Part shown: positions 19,698-32,154 of the stretch, one piece after another
Layout: each line of letters begins with the position of its first letter
Numbering within the stretch: the stretch's first letter is position 1
Assembly (NCBI GenBank): GCA_965220615.1
Contig: CBDCQL010000002.1
Location: 682,001 to 746,000 of the forward strand
DNA from: JAGWBD01 sp965220615
GTDB lineage: Bacteria; Chloroflexota; Anaerolineae; Aggregatilineales; Phototrophicaceae
Direction of reading: 5' to 3'
Length of the DNA stretch: 64,000 nt
Translations under genes and position numbers: made by a program
The notes under the pieces: generated by a model
Seen by the model: the letters and a program-made list of their open reading frames with translations, nothing else
Databases searched by the model: none
Told to the model about the DNA's origin: nothing

Positions 19698-21230
19698 ATG
19701 ACGATGTCAAGATTTGGCCGAATTGTGACTGCCCTGGCCTTGCTCATGCTCGTGGTGAGCGCGGTGTTTCTGGCCAACTTTTTGAGTTTGCGGGAAGCCC
19801 AGCTAAAGACCTGGAGGTCGCGCAACGCAGCGCTCACCTTTGCAGACCGTCTGCGCCAGACTTCCGATGACCTGACCCGCATGGTGCGGCTCTACACAGT
19901 CAACGGGGATCCGGTGTATCGGGAGTACTTTGACGAGATTTTGGCCATCCGCAATGGTGAAGCGCCGCGGCCGGTCGACTATTTTGCCGTTCCCTACTGG
20001 GACATCGTGCTAAACACTGGCGAAAGCTTTGGCGAGTTGGGGGAGGCCGTATCAATCAGGAACCTGGCCAACAGGGCCGGCCTGCTTGAAGACGAAATCG
20101 CCCAGATCGAAAAGGCTGAAGATGCATCCAATGCTCTCGCTGAAATCGAGAACGGGATTATGGAAACGGTCGCGGCACAGATTGAGGCCACTGGCAGCGA
20201 TTATGTGATTGAAGGCCCGGTGCTGGATGCCGTGCTGGGGTTGCATGGGCCGGAATACTTCGAAGCCAAGGCCCAGATCATGACCCATTTGGTCGAGCTT
20301 GGCAGAAGAGTCACAGCATCATTTCTCGAGGTAAGGCGTGACACGGTTGAATTGTACAACTGGGGCCTGGGCAACGGCGTCATCCTGTTAACTGTGACGT
20401 TGGTCCTGATTGCCCTGGACTTGTGGCTGCATCGTCTAAACCGCAATCGAACCTCTGGAGAAAGCGCGTCAAGCACATTTCTGGACAGACATGGCAGGCT
20501 GATCGCCACGCTGGCCTCGTTCCTTGCCCTGGTAACGGTGCTGTTCAGCATCACGTTTGTCGGGAATTTCCAGAGAGAGTTGCCGGCCGTCAGCAGGAAT
20601 ATTACAGCACGCCTGGCCGCGCGCACTTTCGCGGACAACCTGAGGCAAACATCGGACGATCTGACGCTCATGGTGCGCCTGTACGCGATCAATGGGGACC
20701 CGGTGTACCGTCAGCACTTTGACGAAATCCTGGACATTCGCAATGGCATCGAGCCAAGGCCGGCGGATTACTTCGACGCCCCTTACTGGGACGTGGTGCT
20801 CGCCACAGGTGAGCGCATCGGCGAGGCTGGCGAGGCCGTGCCAATCAGGACTCTGGCCCGCAATGCCAATCTGACAGCTGCCGAACTGGCCGAGTTTGAA
20901 AGGGCTGAAGACGCTTCCAATTCGCTGGCCACCCTCGAAAACGAAATCATGGATATAGTCGCAGCACAGATCGAGGCGGGCGGCGGCGAGTACGTGCTGG
21001 AAGGAGAGGCGCTGGATGCGATGTTGCGGCTGCACGGACCGGAGTATCACGCCGCCAAGGCACTGGTCATGCAACCCCTCGTGGAGGTGGAGCGTCTGGT
21101 GGATGAGGCATACGCAAGCTTCCTGAACGCAGCCATCGACTTCAACAACCAGACTCTGTATCTGGGACTTTATATTCTGGTGCCGGCATTGCTGTTGCTG
21201 TTGGTCGGTGTGTGGCTCCGTAGACGCTAA
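19698..21230 (+). CDS. tandem sensor-domain membrane protein, paralogue 4
   Basis: This 510-residue protein has the same architecture as paralogue 3 and is most similar to it by eye: helix, domain copy, two helices, domain copy, helix, RRR tail. Copy 1 starts DRLRQTSDDLTRM and copy 2 starts DNLRQTSDDLTLM. The signature stretches DEILAIRNG/DEILDIRNG, PYWD, EAVPIRTLA and EYHAAKALVMQPLV are kept. There is no recognisable cytoplasmic signalling module. The start was placed at ATG 19698; a TTG at 19668 in frame is weaker. It is followed by a 38-codon gene matching only its C-terminus, then by the rRNA promoter. Confidence 0.75.
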   Translation: MTMSRFGRIVTALALLMLVVSAVFLANFLSLREAQLKTWRSRNAALTFADRLRQTSDDLTRMVRLYTVNGDPVYREYFDEILAIRNGEAPRPVDYFAVPYWDIVLNTGESFGELGEAVSIRNLANRAGLLEDEIAQIEKAEDASNALAEIENGIMETVAAQIEATGSDYVIEGPVLDAVLGLHGPEYFEAKAQIMTHLVELGRRVTASFLEVRRDTVELYNWGLGNGVILLTVTLVLIALDLWLHRLNRNRTSGESASSTFLDRHGRLIATLASFLALVTVLFSITFVGNFQRELPAVSRNITARLAARTFADNLRQTSDDLTLMVRLYAINGDPVYRQHFDEILDIRNGIEPRPADYFDAPYWDVVLATGERIGEAGEAVPIRTLARNANLTAAELAEFERAEDASNSLATLENEIMDIVAAQIEAGGGEYVLEGEALDAMLRLHGPEYHAAKALVMQPLVEVERLVDEAYASFLNAAIDFNNQTLYLGLYILVPALLLLLVGVWLRRR

Positions 21231-21232
21231 GG

Positions 21233-21266
21233 GAATCCCCCAATTGCAGCGGAGGGTTTCTTTTCC
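21233..21266 (+). terminator. weak terminator-like hairpin after paralogue 4
   Basis: GAATCCC and GGGTTTC can pair with one mismatch around a GC-containing loop, and TTTT follows. Confidence 0.3.
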
Positions 21267-21284
21267 CGTCAGGAGGAAACCTGC

Positions 21285-21401
21285 GTGACCTGGATCAACG
21301 CCGTCATTGAGTTCAATGACCTGAGTCTGTACCCTGGTGTCTATACGCCTGCCGCGGCCTTCCTGCTGACGCTTGCCGGCTTGTGGCTGCGGCGCCGATA
21401 A
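21285..21401 (+). CDS. 38-residue single-helix protein, orphan C-terminus of the sensor-domain family
   Basis: A GTG start is preceded by a consensus AGGAGG at 21271-21276 with 8 nt spacing. The product begins VTWINAVIEFNDLSLY, continues as one hydrophobic helix and ends LWLRRR before TAA. It aligns without gaps to the last 37-38 residues of paralogues 3 (TWINGTISFISQSLF..., ending WQRRR) and 4 (FLNAAIDFNNQTLY..., ending WLRRR). It is either the remnant of a fifth copy that lost its sensor domains, or a functional small membrane protein. The intact ribosome binding site and open frame favour translation. It is too short for usual gene finders. Confidence 0.55.
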   Translation: MTWINAVIEFNDLSLYPGVYTPAAAFLLTLAGLWLRRR

Positions 21402-21448
21402 TCGCTGCTGTGTGATTTCGATGATGGCATGTTGGTCGGTTTTGCCGC

Positions 21449-21478
21449 TTGACAGGTGTTGACGGGCCGAAGTAAAGT
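21449..21478 (+). promoter_or_regulatory. putative promoter of the 16S rRNA transcript
   Basis: TTGACA (21449-21454), an 18-nt spacer and TAAAGT (21473-21478) lie about 140 bp before the 16S gene. A second TTGAC at 21459 and a TTGACA at 21512 lack good -10 partners. Confidence 0.5.
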
Positions 21479-21542
21479 ACGGGCCCTCCCCGCCAAGGGC
21501 GCGGGCGCAGTTTGACAACAGGACAGCGGGAAAGACAGAGGA

Positions 21543-21599
21543 AGCCGGTGCGACCGGCTGGGGGGCCAACATATCCGGGCCCTGGAAAGATACGGATAT
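21543..21599 (+). other. 16S rRNA leader hairpins
   Basis: A perfect AGCCGGT-gcg-ACCGGCT hairpin (21543-21559) is followed by ATATCCG (21571-21577) pairing with CGGATAT (21593-21599). These structured leader elements lie directly before the mature 16S and may act in processing or antitermination. Confidence 0.4.
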
Positions 21600-21615
21600 G
21601 GAAGAGGTGGGATAC

Positions 21616-23128
<1,513 letters not shown>

Positions 23129-23190
23129 TGGGAAGAGAGTTGGGGTACCGGTGGATGTTTTTCCCGCTGTCGTGTTGTCGGGGTGCGGAG

Positions 23191-23265
<75 letters not shown>

Positions 23266-23281
23266 CAGGAGGGGGTGAGAG

Positions 23282-23354
23282 GGGGATGTAGCTCAGACGG
23301 GAGAGCGGTGCCTTTGCAAGGCACAGGGCAGGGGTTCGAGTCCCCTCATCTCCA
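23282..23354 (+). tRNA. tRNA-Ala (anticodon TGC)
   Basis: The acceptor GGGGATG pairs with CATCTCC with one G-U pair. The anticodon loop TTTGCAA shows TGC, and the T-loop is GTTCGAGTC. The CCA is not encoded. It lies 16 bp after tRNA-Ile and just before an intrinsic terminator. Confidence 0.95.
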
Positions 23355-23359
23355 CAGGG

Positions 23360-23385
23360 GAGGCGCCGGGGGGCGCCTCTTTTTT
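23360..23385 (+). terminator. intrinsic terminator inside the rRNA locus
   Basis: GAGGCGCC (23360-23367), a short G-rich loop and GGCGCCTC (23372-23379) are followed directly by TTTTTT. This is a textbook Rho-independent terminator placed only 6 bp after tRNA-Ala and about 260 bp before 23S, so it should end the 16S-tRNA transcript. Confidence 0.8.
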
Positions 23386-23508
23386 GATTCAGGCTGGGCG
23401 CAGTCTGGCACAGGCTGGCGCACCCGGGACAGGGGGAACCGGGCGTCTTTGTGGAGGTGGTTGCTTGCGTCACACTGCGCTGTTCCGTCGGCAACCCGGA
23501 TTACAGGC

Positions 23509-23537
23509 TTGACGGGAGTGGGTGGCGGGTGGATAAT
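23509..23537 (+). promoter_or_regulatory. putative separate promoter for 23S-5S rRNA
   Basis: TTGACG (23509-23514), a 17-nt spacer and GATAAT (23532-23537) form a near-consensus housekeeping promoter between the internal terminator and the 23S gene, about 105 bp before the mature 23S 5' end. Confidence 0.65.
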
Positions 23538-23641
23538 GCATGACCCGCCTGCATCCGGGAATTGGGGATGTGGGCGAGGGCGCTGTTTGACAGGTGCATG
23601 GCGAGTAAACGCGAGAGAGCATCAATTTCTCCGTATCACAT

Positions 23642-26520
<2,879 letters not shown>

Positions 26521-26578
26521 AGGTACGGAGAGACGGGTGCTCTTTGGAGCCATGCACAGAAGACACAGTGAAGCGAGG

Positions 26579-26698
26579 GGGTTGGTGGCTGGAGCCACGG
26601 GGGTCCACCCGGGCCCATATCGAACCCGGCAGTTAAGCCTGTGAGCGCGGATGGTACTGCCCTGGCGACGGGGTGGGAGAGTACGCCGCTGCCAACCC
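26579..26698 (+). rRNA. rrf: 5S ribosomal RNA
   Basis: About 120 nt. The 5' GGGTTGGTGGC pairs with the 3' GCTGCCAACCC, and the internal loop segment CCCGGGCCCATATCGAACCCGG is of the usual 5S form. It lies about 60 nt after 23S. Confidence 0.93.
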
Positions 26699-26703
26699 CT
26701 TTG

Positions 26704-26737
26704 GGGCGCGTCGCCACCAGGCTGACGCGCCCTTGAT
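26704..26737 (+). terminator. terminator after 5S rRNA
   Basis: GGGCGCGTC (26704-26712) pairs perfectly with GACGCGCCC (26724-26732) around an 11-nt loop. A short TTGATT follows. Confidence 0.6.
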
Positions 26738-26758
26738 TCCCGGTCAGGAGGTCGGGGC

Positions 26759-27058
26759 GTGAGCATGCAGGGACGTGAGCAGGGCCGAAGGGAATGGATG
26801 GTCGCCTGGGTGACAAATGCGCCACAGGAAGCACAAATTATCGCGGGAAAACTACAGTTTGAGGGTATCCAGACCTTGCTGCACCGCCAGGCCGGCGCCA
26901 GCGCCATGGGAATTCACATCGGCCAATTGGGTGAAGTCCGTGTTTTGGTGCATCCTTCCGATTATGAAATCGCAATAGCAATCCTTAATCCGGCGACTCC
27001 ATCGTCGTTGCCGCAGGACAACTCGAACATCATCTTTGACGACGACAACAGCCGATAG
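26759..27058 (+). CDS. DUF2007-family small protein
   Basis: This 99-residue protein matches the DUF2007 pattern, often called a putative signal-transducing protein. It has WMVAWVTNAPQEAQIIAGKLQFEGI near the start, a central RQAGASAMGIHIG segment and VRVLVHPSDYEIAIAIL. These small alpha-beta proteins are common next to unrelated genes and have no established reaction. GTG at 26759 was taken as start because AGGAGG lies 7 nt upstream; an ATG two codons on is the alternative. It is the first gene downstream of the rRNA locus. Confidence 0.75.
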   Translation: MSMQGREQGRREWMVAWVTNAPQEAQIIAGKLQFEGIQTLLHRQAGASAMGIHIGQLGEVRVLVHPSDYEIAIAILNPATPSSLPQDNSNIIFDDDNSR

Positions 27059-27574
27059 TGCCACACCGCCCATGGCCGGCAATCGAGTTGGATTTGTCAC
27101 ATTCGAGGACAGGCCTGGGGCCAGGCCTGGTTCCGCCGGCAATCCGGCTGTTATTTCCTGTGGCCACTACAAAGTCTGCCCTGTGTCCAACCATGGCGAG
27201 TCTGCAGCCCTGCGACCAGGCGCCTGCAGACCGAAATGAGGAAAGCAATGCCGATGCCGGCGCCGTAAGTGGCGCCAGCGCACTGGAAGCCAGTTGCAGC
27301 TTCACGCAAAAAGGGGCGAATTGGCCCTGAATGTCTGAGGAGGTCAGGCAAGAAATCCCGGCTCTTGTCCTCGCATTCAATTTGAGCAAGATTGCGAATG
27401 ACGGGTAAAGACGTCATGCGATCAAAAGACTACGCCGCAGGTCAATGATATCATTCCACGCGTGGACGTTACCGGACGCTTCCAGCCCTTGGATGCATGT
27501 GCAAAATGAAAAGTTTCCGCTTCACACAAGGCTGACTGCAAGCGGGTAAAGGCCCGGGAAAGCGCAGGACCAGT
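27059..27574. other. 515-bp intergenic region with three inverted repeats
   Basis: No convincing gene was found; the open frames here lack a ribosome binding site and resemble nothing. Three hairpin-forming repeats stand out: CAGGCCTGG/CCAGGCCTG (27110-27129), GTCTGCAG/CTGCAGAC (27200-27231) and GGCGCC/GGCGCC (27259-27276). They could be a transcript end or a structured RNA. Confidence 0.4.
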
Positions 27575-29569
27575 TTGGGGAAGATGTTGATCCGCCCCTT
27601 GAATGAGTCCAGAAGTCTTCCTGTACGGGATTGGCTGATCCCGGCAGGGATATTGCTGGTTGCATTTTTCTTCCGCGTCATTCAACTCGATACTGCGTTT
27701 TTTGGCCCGGAGCAGGCCTGGATCGCCCGGGCCAGTCTGCAAATGGCCCATCTCCAGCACTTCCCTACCCACATGTATCCGTCGAGCGCAAATTACAGTC
27801 AGTTGCCCCTGACGATTTATCTCACCTTCATACCTCATTTGTTTTTGGACAGCGTTTTTTCCCTGCTCAACCATTACCTGCTGTTGAACCTGCTGGCAGT
27901 TACGTTGTGTTGGTGGTTTGCTCGACGCTTCTGGGGATTGTACGTGGCCACCGTCGCCACGTTTGTCTATGCCTGCATGCCATGGGCGATCTTCCTTTCG
28001 CTTCGTGTCTGGCCCAACACGCTGCTGCCGCCGTTCGTGATGCTTTGGGCCGTGGGATGCGGATTGGCCTTCGCGGAGAAAAGGCCACGTTGGCTGATGC
28101 TGGCCTGGGCCGCGGCCTGGCTTGCACTGCAATTGCACATCAGCGGCATCCTCTTGCTGGCGGTGCTGTTCATCATGACCATGGTCTATCGTACACCCCA
28201 GAGTTGGCGTCATGCGCTTGCAGGAAGCCTTTTGGCCCTGCTTCCTGCGCTTCCGTGGATCTATGCGCAAATCACGGGTACGGCGGAGTTCGGATTGAAT
28301 CTCTCCACGTCTGCCGGCAGATCCGGATTCCAGATCAGTTTCGACCGGGTTATTCAGTTTCTGACAGCTCGTGATCTGGCAGCCAATTTACTCAGTGGGG
28401 GCCAGGAAACCCTGTCTTCCCGACTGTCCTATCTGCAGTTTGTGGCACCGGTATGGCTGTTGCTGTATTTCGCCTCGTTGATGTATTTGCCCTGGCGATA
28501 CTGGCAGGCGAGCGAACGACAACGGCCGCTTTACCTGCTCCTTGTTTTGTGGAGCGTAATGTCTTTGGGCTTTACATTTTTCACAAGAGCGCATTACACG
28601 CTGGCCTATTACTTGCCGGTCTTGCCGGCTCCCTGCATCGCGCTGGCAGTCCTGTTAAAGCACCTTGCCAGGACTGTACGCCGTTCTGGCGTTGCACTCT
28701 CTTTTGCCCTGCTGTTTCTCTGCATCCTCAACCTCAATGCAGTTTGGGCCATTGACCAACAGTTCAACGAGGACATCCGCAGGGAGGATCCTGCCAGCCA
28801 CGCCTTTTCGACGGGAGATTACACACCACCGCTCGCCTGGCAGCTGGATATGGCCCGTCAGATTCGTCAGATGCTGGATGCCGGTGACGCGTCAGAACTG
28901 ATTTTGGTATTCCACGTAGACAAGGGGGAAAGTGCCGAATACCTGCGTTGGCCATTCGAGCACCACTTGCGCGGCCACGACGTGCGTGTTCTGGACAGCA
29001 AGCAAGCTCATCTGCTCTATCCACAGGGATCACCCCTCTTTCTCTGGAATGAGAGAGAATCTGATTTGAAGGAAGACCTGAAAGGCGACTGGCAATTGCT
29101 ACAGAATGTAGGCCCCTTTCATCTGTACCGGGCGTCGGGCGACAGCAGGCCTGAACCCGGGACCCAGTTTCGTGAACGGCCGGCCTACGAAAATGGTCTG
29201 CAATTGGTGGGTTTTGATGCACTGACATGCGAAGGCAACTGGACCTTACACTGGGCTCCCGGTCCTGCAGACCGGGACAGCGCACCCGTGCATTTCTACG
29301 TGCATTTGCTGGACGACGCCTCTGAAAAACTGGTGCAGGACGATCTTCGCGTTTACGACCCGGCGGACTGGCGTGAGGGAGACCGGATCGTTACAAGCTT
29401 TGATTTCGGTCGTGAACTCGGGAGTCTGCCGATTGAAACGTTGCGCGTGGGACTTTACTATTTTTCGGACGAGACCAATTCTTTCCTGAGAGCGATCAAT
29501 GCGCTTGATAAACAGGGCCGTCCCTGGCAATACGCGATTGATATCCCCTTCGAAGCTCCTTGTGCATAA
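27575..29569 (+). CDS. PMT/ArnT-like glycosyltransferase membrane protein
   Basis: This 664-residue protein has about eleven N-terminal membrane helices and a C-terminal extracytoplasmic domain of about 250 residues (from about 410). Near the start, after helix 1, sits FRVIQLDTAFFGPEQAW. This matches the first extracytoplasmic loop of GT-C fold enzymes, where an acidic residue (D39 or E46) is usually catalytic. Such enzymes transfer sugars from polyprenyl phosphate to proteins or lipids. The C-terminal part looks like a beta-rich accessory domain. The acceptor is unknown. The start may be TTG 27575 or ATG 27584. The following peptidase gene starts 20 bp after its stop. Confidence 0.7.
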   Translation: MGKMLIRPLNESRSLPVRDWLIPAGILLVAFFFRVIQLDTAFFGPEQAWIARASLQMAHLQHFPTHMYPSSANYSQLPLTIYLTFIPHLFLDSVFSLLNHYLLLNLLAVTLCWWFARRFWGLYVATVATFVYACMPWAIFLSLRVWPNTLLPPFVMLWAVGCGLAFAEKRPRWLMLAWAAAWLALQLHISGILLLAVLFIMTMVYRTPQSWRHALAGSLLALLPALPWIYAQITGTAEFGLNLSTSAGRSGFQISFDRVIQFLTARDLAANLLSGGQETLSSRLSYLQFVAPVWLLLYFASLMYLPWRYWQASERQRPLYLLLVLWSVMSLGFTFFTRAHYTLAYYLPVLPAPCIALAVLLKHLARTVRRSGVALSFALLFLCILNLNAVWAIDQQFNEDIRREDPASHAFSTGDYTPPLAWQLDMARQIRQMLDAGDASELILVFHVDKGESAEYLRWPFEHHLRGHDVRVLDSKQAHLLYPQGSPLFLWNERESDLKEDLKGDWQLLQNVGPFHLYRASGDSRPEPGTQFRERPAYENGLQLVGFDALTCEGNWTLHWAPGPADRDSAPVHFYVHLLDDASEKLVQDDLRVYDPADWREGDRIVTSFDFGRELGSLPIETLRVGLYYFSDETNSFLRAINALDKQGRPWQYAIDIPFEAPCA

Positions 29570-29589
29570 GTTGCCGGGGCTTTCCCGTC

Positions 29590-30549
29590 GTGAATGACAC
29601 ACTGACTGCGATACCCGGCATACGGGTTGGCCATGTCACGGACAGGGAAGGCTGCACGGGCTGTACAGTCGTCCTGTGTCCTCCAGGTACGGTCGCTGGC
29701 GTCGATCAGCGTGGTGGCGGCCCCGGTACCCGTGAAACCGACCTCCTGCGTCCGACAAGGCAAGTCGACACTGTACATGCGATTCTGCTGTCCGGTGGCA
29801 GCGCGTACGGATTGTCCGCGGCAGGTGGCGTCATGCGTTGGCTGGAAGAGCGGGGCACGGGGTACCGGACGGGCGACGGCTCTGTCGTGCCCATTGTTCC
29901 GGCAGCCATTTTGTACGACCTGGGGCTGGGCGTTCGCGGGGTTCGCCCCGATGAGGAGGCGGGTTATCTCGCCTGCGAACGCGCCAGTTCGAAACCGGTA
30001 GAGGAGGGTAGTGCAGGGGCCGGAACCGGTTGTCGCGTGTGCTCAATGGCAGGAAACAACAGGGCCAGCAAGGGTGGGACGGGCTCTGCCCTTCTGTCTG
30101 TTGGAGGCGGGTTGCAGGTCGCGGCGCTGATGGTCGTCAATGCTCTCGGCGAAATACTGGAAGAACAGGGTGACATTCTGGCCGGGCTGCGTTCACCGCA
30201 GAATCCCGGAGAGTTTGTTCCCGTCCTGGAAGAGTTGGGTCAGCACCTGTCCGTGTGGCAATCACGGCAGAATACGGTCATCGGCGTGGTGGCGACCAAC
30301 GCCCGATTGTCGAAGAGCGAAGTTACCCAGGTCGCCCGGATGGCCAGCAACGGCGTGGCGCGAGTCGTCAGGCCGGCGCACACGGCCCATGACGGTGACA
30401 CGATGTTTGCCATGGCAACGGGCAAGCTGGAGGCCAATGCCACTCTCATTGGTGCCTTTGCCGCAGAAGCGGTTGCCATGGCAATTCGGCGGGCCGTGCG
30501 CGCGGCCACGTCGCTGGGTGGAGTTCGGGCGATTTCTGAAAAGATCTGA
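29590..30549 (+). CDS. P1 family peptidase (DmpA/NylC-like N-terminal nucleophile hydrolase)
   Basis: This 319-residue protein belongs to peptidase family S58/P1. The N-terminus PGIRVGHVTD and LSGGSAYGLSAAGGVMRWLEE are family hallmarks. The autocleavage site is visible as N228-T229 in RQNTVIGVVATNA, so the nucleophile would be threonine as in the nylon hydrolase NylC, rather than serine as in DmpA. Members act as beta- or L-aminopeptidases or amide hydrolases; the substrate here is open. Start GTG 29590 gives the family N-terminus. A response regulator gene follows after 19 bp. Confidence 0.85.
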   Translation: MNDTLTAIPGIRVGHVTDREGCTGCTVVLCPPGTVAGVDQRGGGPGTRETDLLRPTRQVDTVHAILLSGGSAYGLSAAGGVMRWLEERGTGYRTGDGSVVPIVPAAILYDLGLGVRGVRPDEEAGYLACERASSKPVEEGSAGAGTGCRVCSMAGNNRASKGGTGSALLSVGGGLQVAALMVVNALGEILEEQGDILAGLRSPQNPGEFVPVLEELGQHLSVWQSRQNTVIGVVATNARLSKSEVTQVARMASNGVARVVRPAHTAHDGDTMFAMATGKLEANATLIGAFAAEAVAMAIRRAVRAATSLGGVRAISEKI

Positions 30550-30568
30550 GAGCGGGAAAGGCGAACTG

Positions 30569-31255
30569 ATGCCAAGTGTTCTTTTGGTCGAGGACGAGAA
30601 AGTCCTGCTCGGCAACCTGGAAGCAGGACTACGTGACGATGGCTTTCAGGTCTTCACTGCCGCGGATGGAGAAGAGGCCATGGCGCACATTCGCGCCACA
30701 CCGCCGGATCTTGTGGTGCTGGACATCATGTTGCCAAAGCTGGATGGCCTGAGCGTTTGTCGCATGCTGCGCAAGGACGAATCCCTCTCCGGCCTGCCCA
30801 TCATTATGCTGACCGCGCGCGGTACCGAAGTGGACCGCATCGTTGGTCTGGAAAGTGGCGCCGATGACTACATTGTCAAGCCCTTCAGTCTGGGAGAATT
30901 CCTGGCGCGGGTGCGGGCCGTTTTGCGCCGGTCGCCAGGACACCGGTCACCTCAGGAACAACTGGTAGCCGATGACCTAAGGCTGGACCTCAAGGGTCAC
31001 AAACTCTTTTGTGGCGACGCCGAAATACATCTCAGCAACCGCGAATTCATGTTGCTGGCTGAACTGATGCGCAACAGCGGAGCGGTACTCACGCGCGACC
31101 TGTTGCTGACCCGGGTGTGGGGAGAAGACAATTTCGTGGAGAAGCGCACTGTCGACGTGCACATACGTTGGCTGAGGGAAAAAATCGAGGAGGACCCCTC
31201 ACAACCCAGGCGCATCGTGACCGTGCGCGGCGTCGGTTATCGCTTCGAGGGTTGA
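30569..31255 (+). CDS. OmpR/PhoB-family response regulator
   Basis: The 228-residue protein has a receiver domain and a winged-helix DNA-binding domain. In the receiver the acidic pair is E8-D9 in LLVEDE, the phospho-acceptor aspartate is in VVLDIMLPKLDG, the threonine is in MLTAR and the lysine is in IVKPF. The DNA-binding part ends VDVHIRWLREKIE...VRGVGYRF. The order and length match PhoB/OmpR. The start ATG has GGAAAGG upstream. Its partner kinase is encoded 0.9 kb downstream, with an EamA transporter gene overlapping in between. The target genes are unknown. Confidence 0.92.
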   Translation: MPSVLLVEDEKVLLGNLEAGLRDDGFQVFTAADGEEAMAHIRATPPDLVVLDIMLPKLDGLSVCRMLRKDESLSGLPIIMLTARGTEVDRIVGLESGADDYIVKPFSLGEFLARVRAVLRRSPGHRSPQEQLVADDLRLDLKGHKLFCGDAEIHLSNREFMLLAELMRNSGAVLTRDLLLTRVWGEDNFVEKRTVDVHIRWLREKIEEDPSQPRRIVTVRGVGYRFEG

Positions 31256-32154
31256 TGACACGGGCCGCAGCGGTGCAGGTGCTGCTGGCAGCGGCCCTTT
31301 GGGGCACAACCGGTACCGCCATGACCCTGGCTCCTGCCGCCGCCGATGCCGCCGGCATTGGAACCATGCGATTGTTGCTTGGCGGGCTGGCCCTGGCGCT
31401 TCTGGCATGGCGAACGGGTGACCTGCAACGGGCCCGACCCTTGCCGCTACGGGCCCTGGCGGGAGCAGGGATCATGATTGCGGCATACCAGCTCTGTTTT
31501 TTCAACGGGATCTCTCGCAATGGCGTTGCCCTGGGCACCATGGTTGCCATTGGCAGTGCACCTGTGCTGGCAGGCATCCTCGAATGGGGAATTTACAGGC
31601 GTACCCCGGGCGGGCGCTGGTCGGCTGCCACGATGCTTGCGCTCACAGGCTGCGCCCTGCTGCTGTTACCCGGTGAACGCCTGCCCGCGATGCTGGAACC
31701 CGTCGGGCTGTTGCTGTCTCTTGGCGCCGGACTGTCCTACGCCGCTTATGCCCTGACCAGTAAACGCTTGTTGTCACGCATGTCTCCCAACGCCGTGATG
31801 GCACTGATCTTTCTTCCTGGCGCCCTGTTTCTGTTGCCCTTGCTGGCGGTCCGGGACCTGCAGTGGGTCCTGCAGCCAGACGGATTCCTGGTTATCCTGC
31901 ACCTGGGCCTCATAACGACTGCACTGGCGTACGTGTTGTTTGCACGAGGGCTTAATTGCCTGGCCCCCTCGGTGGCCGTGACGCTCAGCCTGGCGGAACC
32001 GCTGGTTGCGTCTGCGCTGGGTATTCTGTTACTGGGAGAACAGCCCGGAAGTCGCGGGCTCCTGGGAATGGTCGCCCTGGCCGCGGCGCTTCTGTGGCTT
32101 TCGATTCCCGGCTCAAGTGGAAGGACGAAAAACAATGGACGAGTTGACGGCTGA
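31255..32154 (+). CDS. EamA/DMT superfamily transporter
   Basis: This 299-residue protein has about ten membrane helices in two EamA repeats (ALWGTTGTAMT... and LGAGLSYAAYALTSKRLL...). It ends with the typical SLAEPLVASALGILLLGEQP segment. Members export or import metabolites such as amino acids. The ATG at 31255 overlaps the response regulator stop in TGATG. A longer frame upstream lies inside that gene and is rejected. Its 3' end overlaps the histidine kinase start by 20 bp, so regulator, transporter and kinase form one transcription unit. Confidence 0.85.
   Translation: MTRAAAVQVLLAAALWGTTGTAMTLAPAAADAAGIGTMRLLLGGLALALLAWRTGDLQRARPLPLRALAGAGIMIAAYQLCFFNGISRNGVALGTMVAIGSAPVLAGILEWGIYRRTPGGRWSAATMLALTGCALLLLPGERLPAMLEPVGLLLSLGAGLSYAAYALTSKRLLSRMSPNAVMALIFLPGALFLLPLLAVRDLQWVLQPDGFLVILHLGLITTALAYVLFARGLNCLAPSVAVTLSLAEPLVASALGILLLGEQPGSRGLLGMVALAAALLWLSIPGSSGRTKNNGRVDG

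Noticed and set aside
21512..21540. Second rRNA promoter from TTGACA at 21512
   Set aside because: The sequence 16-18 nt downstream does not resemble a -10 box.
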